Source: Populus alba (Eukaryota > Streptophyta > Magnoliopsida > Malpighiales > Salicaceae). Taken from it: DNA of 64,000 bases. The stretch is from the NCBI RefSeq assembly GCF_005239225.2, contig NC_133287.1:16248519-16312518 (forward strand), read 5' to 3'. The notes under the pieces were generated by a model. It saw only the letters and a program-made list of their open reading frames with translations, was not told the DNA's origin and did not search any database. The translations under genes and the position numbers were made by a program. Position 1 is the stretch's first letter; the number at the start of each line of letters is the position of its first letter. Positions 44,480 through 55,560 of this stretch are shown one piece after another.

Positions 44480-46265
44480 GGATCCAACAAATGACCTTAA
44501 TGAATTGAATTTATTTGTACATAACCCAAGATGTATGTTTTGTGGTTCCATTAAAAACTAAGGATGCACCCTATTAAACTACTTCTAAGCCTCACTGTTA
44601 GAAGGGTGTACTATGACTTCATCCATCGTATCATGTGAATGATATCATGTCATATGCTTAGTAGTCTTTAGAGACATAAATAACTTTTGCAACATAGAAG
44701 TGAGAAGGATCTCAGTTTTCTATGTATGACAAGAGTTATTTCCTTAATAGTTTTGTTTTTATACCGAGCATAGCTACATGTTTTGCACTTGATAAAATCT
44801 GTATTTTCACGATAGTACAACATGCACTAGTTTGGACACATATTAGTTTTCTAGTATCCTAGACCAAGAGGATTCATAATGGATTTAGCTGCATATAAGT
44901 TCTCTTTCAACCTATTCCTTTTAAGTAAAATATTTCTTATCCATTTGATGATTTTGTCATTTTTAATATCACTCACCCCATGATTTGACTTAATGATGAA
45001 CACATGTGCAACAACCAATAATTTACTGTGATTTGTTATCATCCCATAATGGTTCGTTGGAATTTTTCAAAAGTTCAAAAAACCTAGTTGCGTCTACATT
45101 TAGTTCTTCATCTATACTTGAATATTTACTTGCATAACCATGATTCATTCTCATTGCATTCATCGCCATAATCCTAGAAGGATTATTATCATCTACAACT
45201 CCATGCACGTTGCTAGAATTAGAAGTTGAGCTAACCATCCTTTTTATCATGATATCATAAAGAATATAGGGTTCTTCATGTGCAAACCAGCACAAGTATT
45301 TTTCCATGAGCCTTTTTTTATAGAAGATGCATCGCACCAATATTTGGATTGAGAAACTTTTTATTCTTACATCTCTTACATGGATATCTAACACTACCTC
45401 CACTAATATTCTTCAAATTAGATATTGTATAATTAATAAAACTCTTTACCCCACTATAATAATTCATCACGCACTAGCCTTCAAATAAAACTTGATACAT
45501 CCAAGAAAGATGATCCATTACTTGTATAAAACTTATATAAAATATTGATGACACCGTGTATTAATTAATAATGTGAACTAAACAAATTATCGATACCCAA
45601 CTAATTAGCTATCATTTCTTCAAATCAAACTTATTCAATCTATTTTAATAGTATCCTTTAGTCATTAATTATCAATTTTCTCCAAAAAAGTAAGTTTCTC
45701 CAAGTTTATAGAAATTTTAAAATTTAAAATAAAATTGACAAAATATGAAACATAATCATTAAATAACCCATTATTTTTTTCATTATAACACACCTAAGTT
45801 ACAAAATCAAACTCAATTTCATCAAATGACAAACAAATATAATTTTTCAAAATCTCAAACAAACCCTAACATGTACAATTTATACATTTGTAAAATAAAT
45901 TTCTTTAGAAAAAAAACTATAAAATAAGTAAACACGCAAACAAACTACATATACTGTAAGAAAAAAAAAACCAAAAAATAACATAAGAAAAACGAGTTAC
46001 AAAATAAAAATGTAGGTTTGCTTACTTGATGTGGTGAATCTTCAGAAAAAAAAATTATAAACCAAGACAGGGATATTAACAGACTGAGTGTTATGGAGTG
46101 GCTAAATATCTATCTAATTTTTTTTATTTTTTAAATTTCATCAGTTATTCTCTTATCATTCATCGATGAAAACAGTAACATGATTTTTTGTCAATAAATA
46201 TCACTATAATTTACTAACAATATTGTTTTTTTGTTCGGTAATTTTATTTATATTTGATAATTTTA
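44480..46265 (-). mobile_element. CACTA remnant upstream of CYP74 gene a, unit 2
   Basis: Duplicate of 33110-34900. It keeps the transposase-associated remnant (45403-45023) and inter-domain block (45042-44851). A few small indels and substitutions distinguish it from the unit 1 copy. Confidence 0.7.
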
Positions 46266-46568
46266 CGATCAGCTAGAGGCAAAGTCTAACTTCACTTTTT
46301 TAAAAGCTTGATCAAGTCAACCTACGAGAGGCAAAATTTAACTTCACGACGTAAAAGTCTCGCATTTGAACTCGAAATCTCATGTTTCTATCATGAAAAA
46401 CTGGTCATTATATTGGGACACCAAATGATAAATATTCGCGTGAATTTTCGATAAGGTACGTAGAAATTTATATAGGCCTGAAGAAATCATGTCTCAATTA
46501 CTAGTCAAGAACCGTGCACATAAAGAGTATCGAATGTAAACTCAAGGACAAGTAAACGTTGTAGATAG

Positions 46569-46577
46569 TATAAATAG
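46569..46577 (+). promoter_or_regulatory. TATA box of CYP74 gene a, unit 2
   Basis: TATAAATAG, 82 bp before the ATG at 46659, identical in sequence and spacing to unit 1. Confidence 0.65.
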
Positions 46578-46658
46578 ACATGCATGGATCAATGGTGAAA
46601 TCAGCTAATATTCCTCACTAAACTGCCAAACAAAGAGCACAATAAACTCAAGCTGAAA

Positions 46659-48089
46659 ATGTTTCCTCCTCGATCAGCAGTCCCATTGAAACCAATACCT
46701 GGTAGCTATGGCCTCCCTTTCTTTGGTGCCATCAAAGATCGTCTAGATTATTTCTATAACCAAGGGAAAGACGAGTTCTTCAGCTCCCGTGTTGAGAAAT
46801 ACAAGTCCACAGTTTTCAAAACCAATATGCCTCCTGGCCCTTTTATTGCTCAAAATCCGAGAGTCATTGCTGTTCTTGATGCAATATCATTCCCGATCCT
46901 CTTTGACACTTCCAAAATTGAAAAATTTAACGTTCTTGATGGCACTTACTTGCCCTCCTTGTCTTTCACTGGAGGATACCGAGTTTGTGCGTATCTTGAT
47001 CCTTCTGAGCCTAATCACACCTCTCTCAAATCCCTTTTCATGTCTGTCCTCGCATCCAAGCACAAGGACTTCGTCCCCCTTTTTAGGACTTGCTTGTCTC
47101 AAATGTTCATCGACATTGAAGATGAAATGGGTTCTAAAAGGACAGCAAATTTCAATGACCCCAGTGATGCAATGTCTTTCAACTTCGTCTTTCGTCTATT
47201 CTGCGAAAAAGATCCCTCTGAAACAAAGCTTGGATCGGAAGGACCTGCCATGGTAGATAAATGGGTCGGCTTACAGCTTGTTCCACTTGCAACCATAGGA
47301 TTACCAAAGTTTTTGAAATATTTTGAAGATCTTTTGATACACACATTTCCAATACCATTTTTCTTAGTAAAGTCTGATTATAAGAAGCTTTATGATGCAT
47401 TTTATGCGTCTTCGAGTTCGTTTCTAGACAAAGCTGAGAGTTTTGGAATTGACAGAGATGAAGCTTGCCATAACCTAGTGTTTGTTGCTGGTTTTAACGC
47501 TTATGGGGGCATGAAAGCTTGGTTTCCTACTTTGATCAAGTGGGTTGGCAAGGCAGGAGAGAAGTTACACAGCCAACTTGCGAATGAAATCAGGACCGTT
47601 GTTAAAGAGGAAGGTGGGGTCACCTTCCAGGCCCTGGAAAAGATGACTTTGACCAAATCAGTAGTTTTTGAAGCCTTAAGGATTGAACCCGGGGTCCCAT
47701 TCCAATACGGGAAGGCTAAGGAGGACATTGTGATCAACAGTCATGATGCAGCTTATGAGATCAAGAAAGGTGAGATGATCTTTGGATATCAGCCGTTCGC
47801 TACAAAGGATCCTAAGATTTTCGATCATCCTGAGGAGTTTGTGGGGCATAGGTTTGTGGGAGAAGGAGAGAATCTATTGAAGTATGTTTACTGGTCAAAC
47901 GGGCGGGAGACGGAGGATCCAACTGTGGGGAATAAGCAATGTCCTGGGAAGGATCTAGTGGTGCTCTTGTCTAGGCTATTGGTGGTGGAGCTTTTCCTCC
48001 GATATGACACGTTCACGGTGGAGACGGCTGTGTTACCGTTTGGATCATCAGTGACATTTACTTCATTGATCAAGGCCACAAGCACTTGA
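46659..48089 (+). CDS. CYP74 family enzyme (probably CYP74C), gene a, unit 2
   Basis: Intact intronless 476-residue duplicate of the gene at 35295. It keeps PPGPF (58-62), Asn280 in GFNAYGG, E338-x-x-R341 and heme Cys428. Only two residue changes were seen (Met in DIEDEMGSK; Val after GKDL), neither at a known catalytic position, plus about four silent changes. Identical upstream DNA to about 250 bp suggests co-expression with the unit 1 copy, so the pair may act as a dosage increase for fatty-acid hydroperoxide metabolism. The product class (lyase versus allene oxide synthase) is not resolved. Confidence 0.9.
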   Translation: MFPPRSAVPLKPIPGSYGLPFFGAIKDRLDYFYNQGKDEFFSSRVEKYKSTVFKTNMPPGPFIAQNPRVIAVLDAISFPILFDTSKIEKFNVLDGTYLPSLSFTGGYRVCAYLDPSEPNHTSLKSLFMSVLASKHKDFVPLFRTCLSQMFIDIEDEMGSKRTANFNDPSDAMSFNFVFRLFCEKDPSETKLGSEGPAMVDKWVGLQLVPLATIGLPKFLKYFEDLLIHTFPIPFFLVKSDYKKLYDAFYASSSSFLDKAESFGIDRDEACHNLVFVAGFNAYGGMKAWFPTLIKWVGKAGEKLHSQLANEIRTVVKEEGGVTFQALEKMTLTKSVVFEALRIEPGVPFQYGKAKEDIVINSHDAAYEIKKGEMIFGYQPFATKDPKIFDHPEEFVGHRFVGEGENLLKYVYWSNGRETEDPTVGNKQCPGKDLVVLLSRLLVVELFLRYDTFTVETAVLPFGSSVTFTSLIKATST

Positions 48090-48305
48090 ACTTGCGAAGC
48101 TAAGTCTTGAAATATTTGCCTCTTCTCACAATATCCGAAATAGTTAAATATATATATATAGTTTTTTTTAAATGAATACAAGGAGAAGGAGAGAATAAAA
48201 TCTTTACTGTAGCTAACAAGCTCAGATTTTTAAAAAAGAAGAAAAACAACATTTCATTCATAGTGAAGAATGATTTGAGAGGTAGGGAGCTCTTCATATT
48301 TCTAA

Positions 48306-49027
48306 CAAAATAGTTTCTTGTAAACCTTTTTTTTTATTATTTGTTTGATCTAGTCTTGAAATTTTTATCAAGTGTTGGGCGGCTAGTGAAGAGGAAGGAA
48401 GGAGGACTTCTTGGGCGGCTGCCGACATGGAGGAACGCAGGAGTCAGGTCTTGGTGGGAAGCCTATATTTTATATTGGAGTTGGATAGGGCAAGGCTTGG
48501 ATTTTTAAAAATAATATATTATAATAAATTAAAAGATTTGATAAAATAAAAACATTTTAAAAAAATTAATCACGTTTCTATAACATTATTTTACTAAATA
48601 TTTTTATTTTAAAACATTAGTGCTTCAATAAAATCATGCATGAACTTTCGAAGCAGCATTCGATCACTCTTGCAAGCAAGGTTGGCTCTTTAATTACTCT
48701 CTTAGATCTCTAAATAACTAAGAATCAGGTCGGAATTACTTTTAAAAAAAATTGATATAGATGTCATGCAAACTATAATTTTTTTTATTTTATTAGTTTT
48801 GTGGGTTTTGATGAAATACAGGATGAAGATGACGATCATTGCTTTAACTTATTTGCTAAAAAAACAGAACTTTTCAATTTATCCAAAGATTTTTAAGCTC
48901 ATCTTAATTATAAGAAATTAAATACCAGGAATAAGACATGTTGTCACTTTGACGATTTAGGTATTTGGATAAACATATCTAATTCTGATTAATTAGCGAC
49001 TTGGATGGCTAAATAACCAAGCAAAAT
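48306..49027. repeat. 716-bp segment present only in unit 2, flanked by CAAAAT
   Basis: Unit 1 has a single CAAAAT at 38384-38389 where unit 2 has two (48306-48311 and 49022-49027) around unrelated sequence containing 'gggcggctagtgaagaggaagg'. This is either an insertion with a 6-bp target duplication or a deletion in unit 1 by microhomology. The inserted DNA has no recognised coding or terminal repeats. Confidence 0.75.
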
Positions 49028-50260
49028 TAATAAAATATAAAAGAGTAACCACACCCATAAATTAAACACTTGTTTTGAGTTTTATCTTTTCTTTTTTCTT
49101 TTTTCTTTTTACTTTTTACTTTTATTTTTTTTATCTCATCATTCTATATTAATTAAATTATTTTAAAAAATTATATTTCATAACTTTTTTTATTTTATTT
49201 TTATTTTAAAGATTTAGTCCTTTTGTTTTCAATTTCAACCTTCAATATTAAATTAATTAGAAGTGAATCTTTGTTATTTTTTTATTTTTTTTATAAACTT
49301 ATCTTGATCTCTTAACCTAAGTCACAAGTCATGTTAACCCAAGTTGCCTTGAATTATTATTTTTACTGCCTTTTCTAATTAATTTTTATAATTTTATCCT
49401 TGAATATTGAATTGGTTAAAAATTAGACTTTATATATATATATATATTTCATGGGTTTATTATAAACCCAAAACCTGAATCACGAGTTTAACAAGTTTAC
49501 ATTATGTATTTTTTATCCTTTTCTAATTGGACTTCATATTTTTTCTAAGGAGTTATTATATTTTCATATCCTAGATTGTAAATTTAACAGGTTGACTCAA
49601 TTTATTTTTTCAAGTTTTTTTTATTGATTTTTTTTTTCAATTTCACCCTCTAACTAGATAATTTTTTTATTATTTTTTTTTTTCAATTTTATCCTTCAAT
49701 ATCAAGTTATTTAGGAATCGAGTTTCGTAATTTTTTTTATTTTATTTTTTATGAAATTATCTCAGTCTCGTAAATTTAGTTTTTTTTCTTGATTTTAACT
49801 TTTAATATTGGGTCTAGTGAAAATAGATATTCATAACTTTATTTTATTTTCTTGTTATGAAGTTATTATGGGTTTATTACTTAGGTCAAGAATTTATTAG
49901 GATTGTGTGACTTGACTTGGGTTATTTTCGTTTGATCCTTTTTTTAATTGGTATTTTTTCGATTCTACCTATCAATATTTGGTTAATTGAAAATCAAGCT
50001 TCATAATTATTTTTTAATTTGTTTTTTATGGGGTTATCTCGATCTCATGACCCGGGTTGTAGATTTGACAGATTAACTCTGGTTGATTCAGATAGTTTTT
50101 TATTTTTTTTATTTTTTTTCCAATTTTATCTTTTAACATTCAATTAATTAAAAATTGAACTTTAATTTTTTTTATTTGTTTTCTATGAAATTATTATGAT
50201 TTTATTACACAAATTATAAATTTGATTGGTGAGCCTAGATCGATTCAATATATTATTTGA
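49020..50260. repeat. Diverged T-rich tandem array upstream of gene b, unit 2
   Basis: Duplicate of 38400-39600 with many small length differences in T-runs. Confidence 0.65.
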
Positions 50261-50720
50261 AAATTTATATTATTTAATATATCATTGTATCAATATTTTA
50301 AAAAAATATTATTAAGTATATATTATATTTTAAGAAAAAATCCGTAAATCTAAAGATTGTGGCCCCACGCAACTGTACAGGATTGAATATGTTTTATTAT
50401 TTTTCCTAATGTAAATCCGTTACTACCTTACGTGATATGTTTGGTGACCCACACACACCCATCATCGCCACCATGAATTATTAGTTGAATAATGAGAGTG
50501 CGCTTTAAATTTTTTAAGCATTTAGTAAGCATATGAATCAAATCGTGTTGAAAAGCAAGAGCATTGTTAATTCAACAACTATACAACTAGCATTAATTAA
50601 TGAATTTGCTTGAGAACAATAATAACAAGAACGTTTTTAAGCTATTATATATTGATACATGGCAATCCCTTGATTCACCACGAAGCAAGAAGAAAATCCA
50701 AACGAAAAAAGTAATTGAAG

Positions 50721-52166
50721 ATGTCTCCTTCTTCCTCCTCCTCTTCTGAATCAAAACTCCCGATGAAGCCGATCCCTGGTGATTATGGCATCCCTTTCTT
50801 CGGTGCAATCAGAGATCGTCTAGACTATTTCTATAACCAAGGTAAAGATGAGTTCTTTAAAACACGCATCCAAAAGCACAACTCCACGGTCATCAAAACC
50901 AACATGCCTCCCGGCCCTTTCATCGCCAAGAACCCCAAAGTCATTGCTGTCCTTGATGCAATTTCATTTCCGATCCTCTTTGACACTTCTAAAGTTGAAA
51001 AGTACAACGTTCTTGATGGCACTTTCTTGCCTTCTTTGTCCTTCTCTGGAGGATACCGTGTCTGTGCCTATCTTGACCCTTCTGAGACCAAACATACCGC
51101 TCTCAAATCCTACTTTATGTCTGTGCTTGCGTCCAAGCACAGTGAGTTTATTCCTCTCTTTAGAACCTGCTTGTCACAACTGTTCATCAGCATTGAGGAT
51201 GGCATAGCGTCTCAAAAGAAAGCAAATTTCAACAGCCCTTGTCAGGTCATGTCTTTCGACTACATTTTTCGTCTCTTTTGCGGTAAAGACCCGTCTGAGA
51301 CCGCGATTGGGTCGAAGGGACCGGCCATTGCTGATAAATGGCTGGCTCTACAACTCGGACCACTTTTTACCCTAGGATTACCTAAGTTCTTGAAATATGT
51401 TGATGATCTATTGCTGCATACATTTAAATTACCATTCTTCTTAGTAAAATCTGATTACTATAAGCTTTACGATGTGTTTTATGCGTCTTCGGGTCCGATT
51501 TTGGACAAATCTGAGAGTTTCGGGGTTACAAGAGAGGAAGCTTGCCATAATCTTGTGTTTCTCGCTTGTTTTAGTACTTATGGAGGCTTAAAAGTCTGGT
51601 TTCCTGCTTTGATCAAATGGGTTGGCCTGGCGGGAGAAAAGCTGCACCGTCAGCTCGCAGATGAAATCAGGACCGTTGTTAAAGAAGAAGGTGGGGTCAC
51701 TATCCAAGCGATGGATAAGATGGTTTTGACAAAATCTGTTGTTTATGAAGCTTTCAGGATTGAACCTCCGGTTCCATTCCAGTACGCTAAGGCCAAGGAA
51801 GATATTGTGGTCGAAAGTCATCACGCGGCCTATAAGATCAAGAAAGGTGAAATGATCTTTGGATATCAGCCGTTCGCCACGAAGGATCCTGAGGTTTTTG
51901 ATGATGCTGAGGAGTTTGTGGGGCATAGGTTTGTGGGGGAGGGAGAGAAGCTATTAAAGTATGTTTATTGGTCAAACGGGCGTGAGACTGTGGATCCAAC
52001 GGTGGAGGATAAGCAATGTCCAGGGAAGGATATGGTAGTGCTTCTGTCTAGGCTAATGTTGGTGGAGTTCTTCCTCCGTTACGACACGTTTACCGTGGAG
52101 ACGGCAGTTTTGCCGATTGGATCATCCGTGACTTTCACCTCGCTGGGTAAAGCCACCAGCATTTGA
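50721..52166 (+). CDS. CYP74 family enzyme (probably CYP74C), gene b, unit 2, intact
   Basis: The start is the ATG at 50721 (481 residues); the open frame extends two codons further to a TTG, and Met15 is a possible alternative. It has a Ser-rich N-terminus without a clear transit peptide. Motifs: PPGPF 63-67, K-helix E343-x-x-R346, heme Cys433 in KQCPGKD. The I-helix block reads CFSTYGG: Ser285 replaces the Asn that is nearly universal in CYP74 hydroperoxide-metabolising enzymes (Asn280 in gene a). The substitution is also present in the frameshifted copy, so it predates the duplication. It may reduce or alter catalysis. Between the two b copies about half of the ten or so substitutions change the protein (for example S/N, A/T, N/S, N/D, S/A), hinting at relaxed constraint. 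Confidence 0.88.
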   Translation: MSPSSSSSSESKLPMKPIPGDYGIPFFGAIRDRLDYFYNQGKDEFFKTRIQKHNSTVIKTNMPPGPFIAKNPKVIAVLDAISFPILFDTSKVEKYNVLDGTFLPSLSFSGGYRVCAYLDPSETKHTALKSYFMSVLASKHSEFIPLFRTCLSQLFISIEDGIASQKKANFNSPCQVMSFDYIFRLFCGKDPSETAIGSKGPAIADKWLALQLGPLFTLGLPKFLKYVDDLLLHTFKLPFFLVKSDYYKLYDVFYASSGPILDKSESFGVTREEACHNLVFLACFSTYGGLKVWFPALIKWVGLAGEKLHRQLADEIRTVVKEEGGVTIQAMDKMVLTKSVVYEAFRIEPPVPFQYAKAKEDIVVESHHAAYKIKKGEMIFGYQPFATKDPEVFDDAEEFVGHRFVGEGEKLLKYVYWSNGRETVDPTVEDKQCPGKDMVVLLSRLMLVEFFLRYDTFTVETAVLPIGSSVTFTSLGKATSI

Positions 52167-52955
52167 CGATGGTCACCCAGCTGCCTCCGGTCATGTTCTA
52201 TTTTGCGGGCTGCTTTGATAGCTGCCCTTCCTTTTTGGTGGCTAATACCCATGCACTACATTGGCTTTGAGCGAATTATCAAAGTATTTCAAATAAACTA
52301 GTCCTCCTCTCGCCTGAAAGCATCATCGTTATGTATAATAATCATTTTCATGTCACAGTTTCATACAAGTTGGAGTGTATCATTTCCTAATAGCTCTTCC
52401 TTTTGTGCACAAATCTGACGTTGGTTTGGAGTGTATCGTCGTCGTTCAAAGTTTGTATAATGCCCTTTCTTAATGCTATTTGAATTACCATTTTCTCGTG
52501 TGTTCTTGAATCTTTTAGTTGTTCTTGTGTGACAGTGGCATCTCTCTTAATAGGCAAATAAGTACTGGCTTTCCATACACAGATTCTGGACCAGGAAACC
52601 TCTGAATTGCATGTTCGAGTAAATAAATCCTTCATGAAGTCTGATAGAACTCTGCGACTAATGGAAGTCTCGCTTTCGCCACCATTAATATCTAAAAAAT
52701 CTTGTCAAAACGATGAACCAGTCGTTTCTTCTTTATGAAGTTGAAGAACGTGGCTGGCAGTCTGATACCTAACAAAACCTGGTTTTTTCCAAAAAAAGAA
52801 ATTAATTAGCGGAACGCATATGCCAAAGCGCAGACCATGGAGGAATTATCTTCCATCAAAAGTCATCTTGTTGATTTAAAAGGCATTTTTTAAATCAACG
52901 AGGGAAGACTCTGAGGCGGCTTTGACTTCAAAAGCAACAGAATATTTCTTCCAGA
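52167..52955 (+). other. 3' flank of gene b, shared with unit 1 (41512-42294)
   Basis: Conserved between units apart from small indels. It probably includes the 3' UTR. A minus-strand ORF at 52387-52635 has no recognised product and is not retained as a comparable ORF in unit 1; it is not called as a gene. Confidence 0.5.
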
Positions 52956-53154
52956 GCACAAACAGGAGCCACTGCCAATATTAAAATGGAACTATAGCTA
53001 GGATTGTAGGGTGTAGGAACATTGCTTTCACGTCTTTTGCATCCAAAAAGTGATATATATATTTAAAAAAAAAAAAAAGAGGTTAAAATATTTCATGTAA
53101 AGTCGCAAAGCTGAATTAGAGCCGGGAAATCCGATAAAATGGGAAATTATCACT

Positions 53155-53815
53155 AACACTTTTTACTTTTAAGTTATTTCACCATTTATTTTAATTTTAT
53201 GTGTTAAACCTAACTTATTCTCAGAAATCATTAAAAGCTAAACCAACATTGACGATAAAAATATTGAAAATTAGCACATGAAACTAATATAAATGGTGAA
53301 ATGATACAAAAGCAAATAAAATTTAACTAAATAGTGCACTTTTGGATATCATAGTTCCGAACTGTGATATTTATTAATTCTCCATGAGAAACATAGAATT
53401 ATATTATGAGATGACGGATAATTACTTAATTTTCAGCTCCATTGATTCCAAGATTCTAGCTTTCAAGCTAAAGTTTTTTTTTTTTATCTATATGCTATCA
53501 AGGTACAAAGAGAAGCGTATCATCTGAAATGAAAACATACATCATGCAAAGTTAATTATTTATGCTCCTCTTTAATCATTGGGAAAAGAACATAAAAAAA
53601 AAATGAAGTCTCTCATAGAAAATTAATAAATGTCGTGATTGGAAACTGTGACATTTAATTAAATGTCACGGTTCTCAATCACGACATCCAAAAACATGTT
53701 ATTTTGGTAAAAAAATTTGCTTTCATGTTATTTCACCATTTATTTTAATTGTATGTGCTAATTTCTCAATTTATCCTGAGAAATCAAGTTTTTTTCTATT
53801 ATACACCATCATAGG
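53155..53815. mobile_element. Foldback-like element with nested palindromes
   Basis: 53262-53398 is matched in reverse complement by about 53605-53785: 'attagcacatg...aaatggtgaaat...cttttggatatcatagttc...ttattaattctccatgag' against its inverse. Inside the right arm, 53630-53687 is a near-perfect 58-bp palindrome centred on TTAATTAA. A direct copy of the outer motif 'atttcaccatttattttaatt' lies at 53176 and 53728. No coding is present. Confidence 0.6.
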
Positions 53816-53879
53816 TTGAACACATAATGACGACAACAATTAATAAAGGAATAAATATTTGACTCATGCTTTATTGCGA

Positions 53880-55560
53880 GTTGTATTTTTTTTTTTTAAT
53901 TTGGATAGATAGAATATTTTGATATTTTTACATAAAAAAATTCAAACGGTAAATCGAAAAGCATATCCAAGCATTTAATCAAATCAATCGATAATTATCA
54001 ATGTAAATAAACAAAAAAACAATCATTAAAAATAACTAAAAGAGAAACTTGACAAATTGAGAGATAGATATAGATCAAGATATTTAATCTCGTAAAATGC
54101 AATATTTACCCGTTTTTGCCTACCAAATTTATTTATTAAAACCAATAAAAGATAATAGAAATAGAAACATATATGAAACTGAGTGAATAAAATAAAGGAA
54201 AAAAAATATTATACAAGGTTACATATATCATAAATATTATTTCAAAAGAAATATCTTTTTATATAAAATAAATATTATTTGTACAAAAAAATTCTTCAAA
54301 AATTAAGAACGAAAAAAATAAAAATAAAAACCTCTATTTAAAAACACTCTAGAAAACCTGTGGTCTAGACCATGACACCGAGATAAACTAATAGAAAAGA
54401 AATCGAAGATAACAACAAAACCAATCCTTTTTTTTTAATAATACATAATGAAAAAAACCATAAACTTAAATGAGAAGAAGAAAAAAACGCAATCCCTATC
54501 TGTATCAATTCTTAAAACTCGTGACTTGTGCCATTAGATCAGTGGCACAAGAAATGAAAAAAATATGATGCCTAATCCCCGAGAAATTAAACGTTGAATG
54601 ATAAAACCGGAAAAAACTTCATAGCACAAAAAATTGCAATTAAAATAATGAGTGTGAAAATTAAAATAAAAAATATATTATAGGGCACAAAAAAAACTAA
54701 CATTGGAGGGTTAAATTGAAAAAAAAAAATCTTAAACAAAAGAAAAAAGAAATATCAAAAGAATGAGGGTTGAGTTGAAAAAAAAAACAACATAAACTTG
54801 GATTAAAGGATGAAATTGAAAATAAAAAACTTTAACAAAAAAAGCCAAGTAAAAAAATCAGAGATCAAAAGAATAAGGACCGAATTGAAAACGATAATAT
54901 ATGACAAGTTGTAATTTAAAGACTAAGATGAAAACATCAAAAACTTTCCCAAAAAGGCCAAGGACTAAAATAAGCAATAAAAAACATGAGGACTAAAATT
55001 GAAAATAAAAGTAAAAGAGAAAAAATGTGCACTCTTGGTGAAAGAGAGAAAAGAAAGAAGAAAGAAAAAAATATGACTATCGGCGACAAACCATCCATCA
55101 ACCACCATCACACGTTGTGCTAGAAGGAAGAGGGTGAGATGTCGTTTCTAATGACACGACAAATAGTAGATTTGACCACTAGGATGCTTCGCACGCATTA
55201 TACAAATGGTGTGGACTCCTAAAGCGTGCCAATGCTTGATGGGCATGTGCCTCTTGCTTTTTTATTTAAGAATTACTTATTTAAAAAGTCTAAAACACCC
55301 TTCATGATTGTGGTATTAACAAAAAAATCCATGTGAAAAGACAAAATCACCCCTGAACTCTTCCTTTATTTTTTTCCGATTCCAAGGGCAGAAAGGTCCT
55401 TTCATGATTTTTCAAAAAACATAAAGGCATAAATACCCTTAGTTAGCAATTCAATTTTTTTAGTGCATAGGTAAATAAGTAATTGTACTGTTAAAAAAAA
55501 GTTGCAAAGACAAATAACCCGAACAATCTTTTAATGATCAATTGGTCTTTGAAAAAGACA
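53880..55560 (+). repeat. AT-rich repeat family, copy 1 (paired with 61630-63060)
   Basis: The middle part (54400-55010) repeats phrases such as 'ggattaaaggatgaaattgaaaataaaaaactttaacaaaaaaagccaag' and 'aaaagaataaggaccgaattgaaaa' at about 70-bp intervals. It is followed by a more complex block 'cggcgacaaaccatcc...caccatcacacgttgtgctagaaggaag' and 'cacgcattatac'. The second copy at 61630-63060 has the same order and orientation. It could be a large non-autonomous transposon of unknown class; no coding or ends were identified. Confidence 0.55.

Larger units (their letters stand above)
42451..52955. repeat. Unit 2 of the 11-kb tandem segmental duplication
   Basis: Begins inside OEP21 exon 2 and ends with TTTCTTCCAGA before unique DNA. 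It has a 716-bp segment (48306-49021) absent from unit 1 and lacks the 1.43 kb of unit 1's MITE-rich stretch. A further insertion of about 50 bp lies near 52792-52838. Confidence 0.9.
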
